Part shown: positions 23,428 through 34,800 of the stretch, piece after piece
How the letters are laid out: each line of letters opens with the position of its first letter
Position numbering within the stretch: the first letter of the stretch is position 1
Assembly: GCA_022225965.2 (NCBI GenBank)
Contig: JAKJXP020000001.1
Location: 1,444,984 to 1,508,983 of the forward strand
DNA: 64,000 bases
DNA from: Diatrype stigma
Lineage: Eukaryota > Ascomycota > Sordariomycetes > Xylariales > Diatrypaceae
Direction of reading: 5' to 3'
The notes under the pieces: model-generated
Databases searched by the model: none
Told to the model about the DNA's origin: nothing
The model's input: only the letters and a program-made list of their open reading frames with translations
Position numbers and translations under genes: made by a program

Positions 23428-24271
23428 GTTATGTGACTTTAGAGCTAAAAATAGAATCATTAGCGCGACAGGCTTTGGGCTAAGGTGCCTCTAGTGCTTA
23501 TGTCTTACATAACTAACAACTTCGCATCCCTTATAGATATAGGTAATATGTGCATTTTTCTTCATTATTACACACGTGCATGCAGTAGTCACGGCCAGCC
23601 TTGGTTGACTACAACATACACACAATTCCTGAGAATCTGGATATACTAAGATGCCTGGTAATTCCAATGAAGCTTGCTTACCTGATCCGCCAGCGGCAAA
23701 CAGGAGAATGCCGTGTTCCACTGCGTAACGACCATAGAGGCTTGCACACACGGAATTGTAGTCTCGGGTGCTGTTGTGATCACGAAAGGCCTGATGTGAT
23801 CACCCTCATACCTAGGTAGCTACCTACATGTTTTGATCCATATACATGTGTAGATCACCCCGTCGAAACATATAGTGTCTAACAGGATCAGCAATAGCAC
23901 TTTACCCGAAGCCTATAGGACGCCCAACTTCATATAGGGGAGGTAGCATGATGCGATGTCTTCGCCTAGGAGTTAACCATCATACCTGGTAGCTGGCGGG
24001 CTGAGTTACCTGTCCGTATATAATACGTCGGTTAATGCGGCCGGGCCCGCATGGGCCTAACGTTCCACTCCTTTAACTAGGTAGTAGAAGCACGAGAATG
24101 GGTCAGTTCCAAGGGGATTTTCCAGCCGTTATCATAAAAGGAACGACTTGAGTGAGGCTCGTTATATGATCAAGTTCGCTCAAGCGATGGAACCAGCTGA
24201 CAGCTCTTTTGCCTTACCGACCCCGGCGCAAGACCCCGAGCTCATGCCCATAAGAACCGACTTCAAGCCTG
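23428..24271. other. Gene-poor spacer
   Basis: AT-rich DNA between the MITE-like element and a broken reductase gene. It contains CCTAGGTAGCTACCTACATG near 23811. No coding stretch was recognised. Confidence 0.5.
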
Positions 24272-24945
24272 AGCAGCACTCACCCGCGGCAAAGACTCCA
24301 GGGACAGGACAGTTTTGGAATAGAACGTCGGATTGACCTTGATGTCAGTCTTCGGGTCCATCTCGCAACCGAGCTGGTCCGGTAGGGTCCTGCCCACGCG
24401 CATCTGGGGCTGGTTGGTCATGAATGCCAACGTGTGCTGCGGCCCCTTGTCGAAGTCGATCCTGAGACCCTGGTCGTTTTCCCTTTTGGAATTCCTTTTC
24501 AGCTTCCTGCGGTCTACCCCCATACCTTGGCCTTGGGGCAATTGCGCCGACAACTCGGTCGCGAGCGCTTCATTGCCGTTCGTGTATATTCTTACGAGGG
24601 CAGCGAATTTCCTTGTGTCTTGCGCAAATATCGTAGCGATTTGCACATTGCCGAGAGGGTCCTCCGCGAGCACAGCCGCCACATCGGAACCTCTTTGTTG
24701 GTATCCAAAGCAAAATAGGCAGTGGAAAGTACGGCCGAGGTCGGCTTAATCAGCACATGGTCCCCATGTAAGTGAATGTTGTCAGCTTACATAGATCTGC
24801 CGTAGTTCTCTGCAAAAGCCTTCGATGTTAGGGAATATCTCCTGCACGCCGAGGGCTAGCAAGTTCCTCTTGGACTTCCAGTGTTCTCCCTCTGAACCGA
24901 CGACTTCGAATAGTGACTCTACCCAGGACAAAAGGTGGCTACGTG
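24272..24945 (-). pseudogene. Broken thioredoxin-reductase-like (GliT-type) FAD oxidoreductase
   Basis: Minus-strand pieces match, in order, the second half of fungal thioredoxin-reductase-like FAD enzymes. They are ESLFEVVGSEGEHWKSKRNL and LALGVQEIFPNIEGF near 24800-24930, and FHCLFCFGYQQRGSD with the CxxC redox pair near 24690-24720. Next come VRIYTNGNEALATEL, then LPDQLGCEMDPKTDIKVNP and finally PGVFAAGE in a shifted frame near 24285-24303. A direct 5-bp duplication (GACAGGACAG, 24303-24312) causes that shift. The N-terminal FAD motif (GxGxxG) and the C-terminal NAD-site end are not found, so the copy is truncated on both sides. Such enzymes protect against or build epidithiodioxopiperazines in some fungi, but no such cluster is present here. 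The assignment is from motif order. Confidence 0.78.
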
Positions 24946-25179
24946 GAGTTATCGGAGAGGAGGCCGAGGGGCCAAAAGAGCAACAAGAGCAATCACTGAT
25001 TTGATAGGTCTACGATGTGGGTAAGGTAAGCATTGTATACAGTCTCGCCAGCGCCATTCGCTTACTATGTGTATCGCCTTACCTTAACGCTAGCTCCTCC
25101 AGCGCCAAAGTCTGGCCCGGTAGCGGTACCCGAGATGATACAGAGACCCGCGACGCTTTACTACGAACATATTTATAAG

Positions 25180-25239
<60 letters not shown>

Positions 25240-26655
25240 CGTGTCTATGTATGCATCTATACTCGGAAAAGGGCATCATCATCCTTCGATGTGGCGAGGA
25301 AATTAGGAATACAGGGGGCAGACGAGAAAGACGGTTGAGATTTTGAGGCATCTGCAGTATTGGTAGTTGGTAGGGAATCAACGACCTAAAAGTGCAGTAT
25401 GTAGGTATAGTAGGCATCGAAGTAGAAGCTCTCGCCAGGCCAATAAGAGGAGGTTGGGGTAAAAGGGGGGATCCCCAGGAAACCTAGGTATCTCGGCTTT
25501 CCTAGGAAAAGGTAGCAGGATCCCAATAGCACAAACCACAGGGCATATTCATTTCGTAAAGGTGTCTTATAGTCGTTGGTGGTTAATGTTATCTTTAGTA
25601 TTACCGCCGCATGCTCAGAGCCCACTATCAGCAGTTCAACCCGGAAGGGAAATTATCTGGGCAGGTCGAGCAACAAGAGATTGAAAAGAGGACAAGGTCT
25701 ACAGCAAAAGAGGAATCAGTTCTAGGCCAATGAACTACAGCAAAGGGTAGAGGGGGGGACCACATCCTGTCAATAACACAACGCCAGGAAAATGCCATTA
25801 ACTCCACGTCTTGTCTACGAGCCTAACGCTCATGGTTTCCGAACATAATACAAATCAGAAGAAACGTGTGCCAGATTAATGAATGCGTGAAGCTCCTTTT
25901 GCTACAAAACAGGCCTAGATGCCCGCTCCATCAGTCCATTCCTCCCCCCTAGATCTATATCCCCCATCCTCTCCAGAACCTCCCCCTTCCCCTACTAACT
26001 CCAAGCTTCTTACAGTCCCCATCACCAAGCAGTGGGGCGCCCAACCTTCATGTGATAATCGACATCAAGCCGAAATCCAGAAAGATCGGTCGTCCACGAA
26101 GGGGGGTCGTATGCGACATCGATTTTGATAGCGACACCCGAGGTAGGTAGTTAAACAGTATACTTATCGGCAAACAGGAGGCGGTAGGTATGCGAAACGA
26201 ACTCGAATTCGAGCGGAAATCGCATGCTGTGAATGCAGATGGGTATCGAAAATGCGGAAGGGAAGGCTTGGGATTGGGTTTTCCCACCCATCCTCTTACG
26301 GGTAATGTAGCTAGCGTTCGCCAACTTCTCTAATTATCTATGCAGTGGCTCTATCCAGGGGAGCCAGGTTCGACGTAGGTTCTAATTCGTGGGTACCGGA
26401 GTGCTGATTTAAAGGAAAATAAACGAACGTCCCACGAATATAGGGGTTTCTTAAGCATGTTATCGATCTGAAGATCTTGTTGTCGCTTGTTGATCATCCG
26501 TTGCTTCTCCTTTATGGTTCTTCATGGTCATGTCGTGCTTGATCTCTAGCCTCCAGGACATCGATACCCTGCGAGCTGGTAATCCAACTAAGACTCGTGA
26601 GGTGTGTTAAGGATAAGTGGTGGAATGCGTCCTCAGTGATGCGCTAAGTGATAGT
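24946..26655. other. Gene-poor spacer with a long dinucleotide microsatellite
   Basis: No gene was seen. It includes the TA/TG microsatellite and, to the right, the 3' flank of the syntaxin gene. Short frames with runs of Pro/Ser near 25919 lack any family signature. Confidence 0.55.
25180..25238. repeat. Compound microsatellite (TA)n(TG)n
   Basis: About nine TA dinucleotides pass directly into about twenty TG dinucleotides. Confidence 0.97.
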
Positions 26656-28018
26656 CTAAGCGCTCGCCGGCTGCTGCTGTTTTGGCTGGTTCTGTAAAAC
26701 AACAACGGCCACGACAATTGCAATGATAAGGATAAGGATTACTGGAAAGTCTGTATCAGTATAACTGGCACACACACAAAGTCAGTAATATGGTGATACA
26801 CATACCGCAGATACCGAGGCAAATCCACTTCTTCTTGCGCGTAGACCGGGCCGTTTCAACAGCAGTACCAAGTTCTAGGTTACCCTTGTCGATGTTCTCA
26901 ACCACCTCCTCGCCCTTCTGCTCAATCGCAATAACGGCCGCTTCCTGTTGTACGACGAGGGTATCCAAATCCTGGAAGAGCTGCGCGATCTCCTCGAGCT
27001 GCTGTTGGATCTTCTCGAGCTGTGCATGCCGATCCTGCACAGCGTTGAGGACGGCCTGAGCCTGGCCACGCCGGTTGCTCTGCATCAGGGCCTGCTGGAA
27101 GATCTGGCCACCAGACTGGTCCTCCACCGCAGCCTGCACCTCGGCCTCTGTGGCATCGGGTCGCACAATGCGGTACTGCCGGGCCACTTGTTCTTCTGTC
27201 CTTTGGCGGAAGGTAGACTCAACTTGACGGTACGAATGCATTGCTTCCTTGAGTCGGGCGTCGACACGCTTCACTTGGGCGCCAAACCGTGCTTGGCTCT
27301 CGGGGTTGCTCTTCAGTTGTCGGACACGATCTGTCAAGGTTCTATATTCGGCCATGGTCTGACTCGTAAGACCATCTAATTGGCGTTTAGTGTTGCTCGA
27401 TGATGAAGTATCGATATCGTCTAATGATCTCTGCTGAAGCATTTGCAGCTGCTGGAGATTACGGTCGATCGTTTCAATTCCCTTGTTGATGTCGGCGATT
27501 TCGTTCAGCACCGCATTAGGGTTTCCCGAGGCGAATGAGCCGGCGTTCTGAGTGAGCGGCGCCATCTCCACGTTGTTCGCTGTAGGACAATCAGCATCCT
27601 GCCTGTGTTTCTGCCCACCTCAAAGCGAGGCACCTACAGCCGTAGTTGTCTCCACCTCCATAGCCCCGAGCAGCAGGTGGGTTGTAGTAGCCATTACCGC
27701 CATCATCGCCGCCAGCACCACCTCGCTGGTCATAAGGGTTTGGCCCTCCACCGTATCTAAAATCGTTCAAGCATCAGTAACAATCGAAGGTCCGGTCGGT
27801 ATGATCGTGGGATCGTCCGCGTGGGATTGAAAGGGTAAACTAACCCGTACTGTGGCATCATGTCAGTCTCTCATGCATATCAAAGACAATCTTGCTCGGA
27901 AGATAAAGGCGAGAAGGGGATAACCACGAGAGATATTCTCATAACGCAGTTGATTCGCTGGAATGTGGGCGCAGTGTAAACTGCATGATGAATCATGAAA
28001 CAACACACTTACACTCAT
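26656..28018 (-). CDS. SSO1: Plasma-membrane syntaxin (Sso1/2-like t-SNARE, Qa)
   Basis: This t-SNARE drives fusion of secretory vesicles at the plasma membrane with a Sec9-type partner. Five exons join in frame to 329 residues: 28013-28018, 27845-27849, 27638-27756, 26806-27579 and 26656-26741. The first two are only 6 and 5 nt long. The start MSYGYGGGPNPYDQR fits the Gly/Tyr-rich N-terminus of fungal Sso proteins. The Habc region (LNEIADINKGIETIDRNLQQ onward) and the SNARE helix (LFQDLDTLVVQQEAAVIAIE) follow, with the central glutamine. A basic KKKW precedes the membrane anchor, which is split by the last intron and continues VILILIIAIVVAVVVL. An alternative start at 27861 (MMPQYGYGG) without the micro-exons is also in frame. 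Family assignment is secure; the 5' end is less so. Confidence 0.94.
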
Positions 28019-30049
28019 TGTGATCGGTTACTCGAGAGTTTCCAAGATGCGATGCGACGATATGATACTGATGTTTGCCAGAAACACAGGTATCAAAGAT
28101 AGAATGCGCTTAGCCCTTGTACTTGTTCCTCTCTTTTGCTTACTTTCGTAGCAGCAGCGATTCTCTGGACTTGACTCGGATGAGGAGTTACAAAAAAAGA
28201 AAGGTGAATCAATCCAAAGCTCGCAAAAGACGCAGCAAACGTTGGAATGCCAAAATGTAGCGAACAAAGGCCAGAAAAGCGACACGATACGAGGTTGTTT
28301 GGTCGGATCAGGGGAGAGAGCCAGGAGAGCCAGGTAAGGCCAGGGGAGCTGAGGCCAGAAAAGGGCTTGGGACAATTCATTAGCCTCTCAATGGTTGCAG
28401 GGCAGGCACGATAATCCCTGCTAAAGCCCTGTAGCCAAAAGGGCAGTTGATTGGGTTGCGATTTACGGCAGGGGTAGGCCCCTTACTAGCGCTCTGGCGG
28501 TCTCTAGGCGCTACAAGCCGGTACGTACAAAGACCGGAAGACCCTGACTGACCCTGACTCCAGCTGTGAGTGACCCTTTAGAAAATCGGAAAGTCAGATG
28601 TTCTTTGCGAATATCGCTGCTGCCAATTTGGAATGTCCATTCCGTCGACTCACCCTTGTTAATTGGATGGTTCAAATATAGCAATGCATGACTAGTTGCA
28701 AATGTCTCTATACCCTACCGGCCTACATGCATACCTCCCGCCTATCTACATACATACCTACCTAGCCAAGCATGAAGACAATGGAGAAAAACAGAAGGTG
28801 AATCATGGATGGTCGACAGCATCACCGGCATTGTCACCCTAGCACTCATAGGTAGTAACGGAGGCTGTAACGCTGTAACGACAGGATGAGAGGCCATACC
28901 GGCCAGACCATGATGACTCCTTGGATGTTTCCGATATACAGGAGAGCATTGGTTTTCGAACACTGCCAGAACTGATTGCTGTAGCAGGTGTCTCGAAATA
29001 GGAAAGCGCTGTAAGAAAGCTGCGAGAAAGCGGAGCCGGAGATCACTGGCTGCTCGCTGGAGACTGCCCGCGCTTCAGACGATGGATCGGCGCCATCTTT
29101 AGCCTCTTCTGAGGCAGTGACAGTTGGCGCGCTTTTCTGGTTATAGTGTAGGGTAGGTAGTATGGGGGTTTTTCGCTTGCAACAGGGCAGGCAAGGCAAT
29201 AAGGTACGATCTCTCGTGGTCCAACTTTCTACCACTAGTAATTGATAATTACAGGCCGTAAATCATGATGAACTTCGCATACAGACTTCATTTGCGGTAT
29301 CGCATCTGCCGAGGTCGTTGCACTTTAGGGCATAGATGACCCAAAGATCTTGGCCGAGATTAATATGATAAGCCTTTTCTCATACAGCATAGATCGGCCG
29401 CTGCTGCATGTGTACTTCGTAAGGGATGCCTGGATAAACCGTTCGCACGAGCATCGCAAGCAGTTGCGGGTAGTTAAAACCCCGAGCCTGTGAACACTGG
29501 AGTAGGAGTACCTATAGGCACTACCCGTCCCGTACCCGCCCCGACACGTGGGGCTAAAACTCCGAACCGAGATTTTCGCTCCTGCCACCGAGACATACCA
29601 CGATCCATATACTACCTTATGCAATTGGCATCGCGCTACTGTGCTCAGCTGCGCTCTTAGCTTCTTCACACTTTCGATCGCTCTAGTTGTCCATCGTAAG
29701 GCTGAGTTCCGGTATGAAATATGCCTAGGCCAAACTCTTATTCTCGGAACGCTACGCACCGTCAAAGCTCTACGCTGCGAAACACGGCCGCTCTCGTCCC
29801 ATGTACATGTACGTGGAAGGGGCTGGGGGACTGGGGACTGGGGAAATGGAGTTCATGTTCAGCCCTTTTCAGTCATTGAACAGTGATAACATTGAATCAC
29901 GTATCATCTGCGAGCTCGTGCGATGATCTGCAACATCTTCGTGTAGCTAGCTCACTATTACTCTGTCTACTAATCTCTGCAAACGAGCATGAGCTCATAT
30001 ATCAGCCGCTCTTCGCTTCTCTCTTCGCTTCATGCCACCAGCACCCATC
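28019..30049. other. Two-kilobase spacer, no gene seen
   Basis: The left few hundred bases are the syntaxin promoter. The rest has CATACCTACCTAGCC-type tracts near 28750 and no supported gene. A 129-codon minus frame at 28846-29235 has no family signature and was not called. Confidence 0.5.
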
Positions 30050-31136
30050 TTACACGATGGCGTAAGCAGATGCATAGCTCACGCTGGAGTCGCTGACATC
30101 CTCGACTAGGCCGCTCCGCTGGTACTGCACGAACTTGAAGCGGTATTTGCCATCCGCGGCGCCCTCCCTGGCTAGCACCTCCAGAGCCGCCATCATCACC
30201 CCGATAGGATGTCTTCCACAGACCGTGTTCTTGGTGTGTCTGAGATTGTCGACGAAAGCGTTGTGGTTACCCGACTCGACGGCATCCATAGCCAGGTGGT
30301 CTATCTGCTTGATGCTCTCGTGAATCGGTGGGTTGGTTGGCGTGGCCGTTCGTCTGCTGAGGGACTGTATCTGCTGCACATTCCCCTGTGGAGCGTAGGC
30401 CGTATAGCTGAATCTCGATCCCCAATGGCAGAAGTCAGAGCTGATAACAAAGACGTTGTCGGGGTCTTTCAAGTACGGCACCAGCAGCTCCCCAAACTGC
30501 TTCTCCTCGGGGCCGTTGTTGTCGCCGATGAGGATGGGAACAATGGTCGGGTATTCAGATGCGGACGAGAAGGTCTGTGTGAGTCTCTTGTAGATGTAGG
30601 GCAAGTGCATCTCCAACGAGTGTTCGCTGACATCAGAGGCTGTGGGAATGTCATGGAACTTGCCCGTATCTCGGAGTTCTTGGACAGTAGCCTCGTCTAC
30701 GGTCAGGTCACCAAATGGCGTCTCATATTTCGCGAACTTAGTCAAGGCACATCCAGAGAGGTAATAAGTATGCGAAGGTCCGAGGATAAAGATCCGTTTA
30801 GCCTTGCTAAGGTCGAGGGATTTGTACGCCCAAGCTGCACAGGCTCCAGAGTAAGAGTATCCCGCGTGACTGGGAGCTCATAAGTCAGTGCCGTTACCAT
30901 GATGAGGTATGCCTATTGGCGTCTGTGGCATGCAATATAAATGGACTGGATCAAGGGGCAACATGTGTTACTTACGGCGCAATAACAACTTTCGCTCCGG
31001 AGATAGGCAGACTGTTGTTGTTTACAGAGTCCGGGACATCCTCAAGGAAGCTGTCGAGCTGTCCTGAGAGTGAGGTGGGGTCGCCGTCGTACCAGCTATA
31101 CGCGTGACTAGCCTCCCGAGTGCCTTTCAGCTTCAT
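30050..31136 (-). CDS. MEMO-family protein (Mho1/MEMO1-like)
   Basis: Two exons, 30976-31136 and 30050-30869, join in frame (donor GTAAGT, acceptor CCCAG) to 326 residues, close to the family length of about 300-340. The fold is related to extradiol dioxygenases. The three residues that bind metal in human MEMO1 are all present: His55 in APHAGYSYSG, His87 in GPSHTYYLSG and Cys271 in TVCGRHPIG. The substrate-pocket motifs EHSLEMHLPY and ISSDFCHWG are also intact. Family members have been linked to copper and redox control and to cell migration or filament growth; the exact role here is unknown. No signal peptide, so it is probably cytosolic. The gene is complete and single-copy in the window. 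Confidence 0.95.
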
Positions 31137-33304
31137 CGTTCTTTGACGCGAGCTTCTGTCGATATATAGAAAGTCCCGGGTACCTAGGTAGTATCTGTGA
31201 TTGGTTGGGGAGATCTACAAGTCAAGAAATGGCAAGACGGCGGTTGTCTGCCGAAGAAGTATGAAATGACGACAGGCAGGTGTGTAAGAGGTACCTACCT
31301 GCCTGAGAAGATGGCGGGGAGCTGAGAGGCATCTTGATTGGCAGGTGATAGGCTGATAGTATAGCTGATAGTACATACCTAGGCAGTCGCAACTGCCCCG
31401 CGCTGCCCGATAGCTATGTGCCAATTAGGGCGGGCGCCAGGGGCTATCTTTGAGTAACATTTGTAAGAATTGTGGGGTTTTACTATAATCTTCTATTGGA
31501 AGTCATTTCCAAACTCAAAATCATACATAATATTAAGACTGCTTTAGAATACTGGAAACCTACCTCATGGCACGGTATTGTACGTACTGACTTGTTCTCT
31601 GTACAATCGAATCTTCCAGCAACGGGTCATTCGCGTCGTGGCCAATATTACCACTACATAGTAGCCGTGCTGGTCTGGGGCTGACAGATTGGACTTTTAC
31701 CCATTGATGAGGTGGGCCGAGATAGCTGGATAGCTGGGACAAGACCTCGATTATAGGGGATGGTACATCTATGATGAAGAGTACACCTATGCCAACCGGT
31801 GGGATATTGGTTGCAACTGACAGATATTGAAAGTGAAGATGACCCCTGTTATAAACTCGAGCAAAACGTATATGCCTTGATGTGTTTGAAATGGCACCAC
31901 ATATGAAGTCTATCTGACCCCTCACCATCCCCGGATTGTTACGAGAGGCACTATCGAACCGATCCTAGTGTATTTAGACTTCAACACGAGGCCGGATTCG
32001 CCACGGCGATTGCCTTCCGATCGTTATGAGAAGAGGAACGATCAGAGTGTCGACTCTGAGCAACCCCAATCAACCCCAAGTAAGCAAACCTTTGGACCCG
32101 AGTGCAAGTCCGGCGTCGTCTCTTCAAGCCTTGACCCTTGTTTACCCGTGGGCAAACAGGTAGCACTATAGGACGCTAAGTCTGAAATAAAACCCCATTT
32201 CCCAAAGCGGTATACCATACAAATAGGGGCTTCGGCTGCAACCAGTTAACTGTCAACAAACATGAGGCCCGCTCTTACACTCCGGGAAGCAGCACCAAAT
32301 AAACAGTAAAGAGCTCAAAGTAAAGCATTTGAGGCTGCTGCTGATACAGTTCATTTGGTTATTAGCCCTGAATAAGGTCTCCGCCAAGGAGGTTGCGCCC
32401 TTCAACATCCGCGTGCTCACTATCCTGCTGGGGACATGCAACATTAACATGGCCAACGCTTACATCCTTTGGCAAGACCCCCTTGGCAAGACCCCCTATG
32501 CCAATGGGGTATAAGGGCATTGTCGCGGGCCGGATCATGGACTATACATTGGATTGGCAAAAATTTCCGCAGCGGGGACAAGGATAAAGCTATGAAAGGC
32601 TGTTTATCAACTCATTGTCGGTGAAGGGTTCGGAGCCGGAAAGGAGCAAGAGAAGTTCTTGCCTCTCGGCGCTGACATTACGGCTCGCACGACTCTGGTC
32701 CAGGTAGTCACTGTGACATAAAATCTGTTATTCATTACTACTTCACTCTGAACGCCCATATCTACCATTTCCAGCCAAACCATACTAGATGGCACCTATG
32801 TAGTTCAGGTGATGCAAGATGATTCCCCTTTTTGGAACGAGGTATTCTTACCCAGGCTACATATATTAAGCAAACAATTTCAACATAACTCCAGGCTTAC
32901 TTTAGGTTCAAGTATCCAACGTTGAATTCTCGACGTGTTTAAGCACTATGAAGTAGTACAATTCGTTCCCCGTGGGGTTGAACATCCAATCTCGGGCCAG
33001 AGGACGTGACTAACAACATCGCCTGTTAGCTACAGGTGTACTTCAACAATGGTACTACCCAAGAAAGAACTTTCGGGATTATACTGTCATAAACACACAG
33101 GCAAGCCCGTATATCGATAGCTATTGTTCCACCGAGTGCCGTTTGACAAAACATATATGAAGAAACGCCAAAGTATGGAAGCAATGGCGATGTTCGCAAC
33201 GGTAGAAACAACAGCACTCTTTGGTTTCTACCTTTGAATTTTTGATTACCAATTCATTACTGATACGATTCACGGTTCCTGGGGTCACTGCCTGATTGAC
33301 CACC
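31137..33304. other. Gene-poor spacer
   Basis: The left edge contains the MEMO promoter with GGTACCTAGGTAG near 31187. The remainder is AT-richer and carries only short frames without recognisable motifs. Given the relics on both sides, old unrecognised gene remains are possible. Confidence 0.5.
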
Positions 33305-33980
33305 ATGTCTGGTCCGAGTCTGACTGAGCAGCTATCGCAATGTTAGCTATCCACCCAAGCCCGCGTTCACCGAGAACGATTTGCCGCAACTACCCAGAAA
33401 GGTGAGCACGACCATCTTCGGCTTCAGTTCCTTGTTCCTCGGTTCATAACAGGTAAACCGCAAGTCTATCTGATTACCGGCGGCAACCGTGGGATTGGCG
33501 GAGAGCTGGCTCAGACTCTATACTCCAAGAACGCCAAAGTCTACATCGCTTCTCGATCGGCAGCAAGTGCGCTCAAGGCGATAGATTCGATCAAGCGAGC
33601 ATGTTCTGAGATCCTCCTCAGGAGAAGTGGCTTTCATTAGACTCGACCTCGCAGGTCTATCGACCATCAAGGCTTCTGCGCCTGAACTCCGCCCAGGCGG
33701 GAGACAAGCTACACGTCCTGTGGAACAGCATCGGCGTTATGAAGCCGGCCCGGGGGGCTGAAACCGCCCAAGGATACGAGCTGAAGCTTGGCGTCAACAA
33801 AGTCGGCACCTTTTTGTTCACCCAGCTGTTAACCCCGGTTCTGGAGGGCACTTATGATGGCAGAGGCAACTCCCGGTACTGTCCGTGTCATCTGGCTTGG
33901 TTCGTCGACCGGGGAGACGCCCTTCGCCCTCAAGGGAGATGTTCCGATGGCCAACCTCGGTTACCGCAATGACCTCGGTA
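33305..33980 (+). pseudogene. Relic of short-chain dehydrogenase/reductase (retinol-dehydrogenase-like SDR)
   Basis: From the ATG at 33305 the sequence encodes MSGPSLTEQLSQC followed by a stop. It then shifts frame into YPPKPAFTENDLPQLPRK and a GT-AG intron. After the intron come VYLITGGNRGIGGELAQTLY, NAKVYIASRS, IRLDLAGLSTIKASAPELR, a shift, and LHVLWNSIGVMKPARG with YELKLGVNKVGTFLFTQLL. After another shift comes TVRVIWLGSSTGETPFA. The order matches SDR landmarks: the TGxxxGIG cofactor loop, the NNAG-like strand (degraded to WNSIG) and the N-x-x-G helix. The catalytic YxxxK region is not reached. At least three frameshifts and one stop make it non-functional. The family is recognised from motifs. 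Confidence 0.82.
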
Positions 33981-34595
33981 AGTTTCCATAGTGGCATTGA
34001 CGAAATCAGACTGATGGATGGTTCCGTGGAGCCGATTTATGAAGTGCCGTTAGGATCTGCAGGAGGCCACGAAAACCAGGGACGAGGGGAGCCTTGGTGT
34101 CGCCCAGTAGCTTTGGGGATGGGGTGAGAACCAAGTTGAACCATATCGTTGACTCACTAGTTACCGTCAATGCCAGTAATAGATCGCAACTCGGACGAAA
34201 CGGTATTGTTTATTGATATCCAGTTCACGACGTGAGCATGAGCGCCCATTGGAAGCCCCTCAAAGCACTAAATAGTGTATCAAAAATGCCATTGAACCCC
34301 TTTTCTAGACTCTAGTTCAGCAGGAGGAAACCAATTACCTCGTGGTTGGCCAATGGTCATTGTATTTTGATATACAATGTTTGGTACTTTTGTGAAATGG
34401 AATAAATGCTTCCGTCTCCGGGCATCAAGTACATGCCTCCCATTCTCGGACCACTGTCCCGTAGTAGAAAGAGAGAAACTACTTGAATCTTCAAAGAATC
34501 CGTCCTACTTACCTCAACCCATGAACAGATGACCGTACTTACCGACGTCGAAGACGAGGGAAAGGTTCCCTTATCCAATGAGCCAACTGGCAGTT
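33981..34595. other. Spacer between two gene relics
   Basis: No gene seen. It may include the decayed 3' part of the dehydrogenase relic: a GTAAGT donor-like site follows directly at about 33979. Confidence 0.4.
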
Positions 34596-34800
34596 GTGGC
34601 GCCAACCTTCTGCATCCTACGGCACGCCGAGGGCATATACCAAATCACCGACGACTGGAAGAAGAGGCGCGACCCGGGCTTGATCAGACCTGATCGAAGC
34701 GTAGCATCAACAGTGGGACTATCTCCGTGCTGACCGCCTGGCCATGGAAGAAGTGACGCGCATCGTCTCGTCGCCGGTGCGACGGCTACAGCAGTCGCCA
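34596..34800 (+). pseudogene. Fragment of histidine phosphatase (phosphoglycerate-mutase-like) gene
   Basis: One frame reads PTFCILRHAEGIYQITDDWK and continues KRRDPGLIRP, matching the catalytic LRHxEG motif and following helix of fungal PGM-like phosphatases. About 80 bases later, in another frame, EEVTRIVSSPVRRLQQS matches the family's (T/R)IVSSPxRR segment. The two pieces are out of frame and the second catalytic histidine region is not recognisable downstream. It is therefore a truncated, frameshifted copy. Confidence 0.65.

Noticed and set aside
28846..29235. 129-codon minus-strand frame in the syntaxin-MEMO spacer
   Set aside because: No family signature, no neighbouring splice partner, and composition typical of chance frames.
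29325..29765. 146-codon minus-strand frame
   Set aside because: Arg/Ser-rich without any recognisable domain; probably chance.
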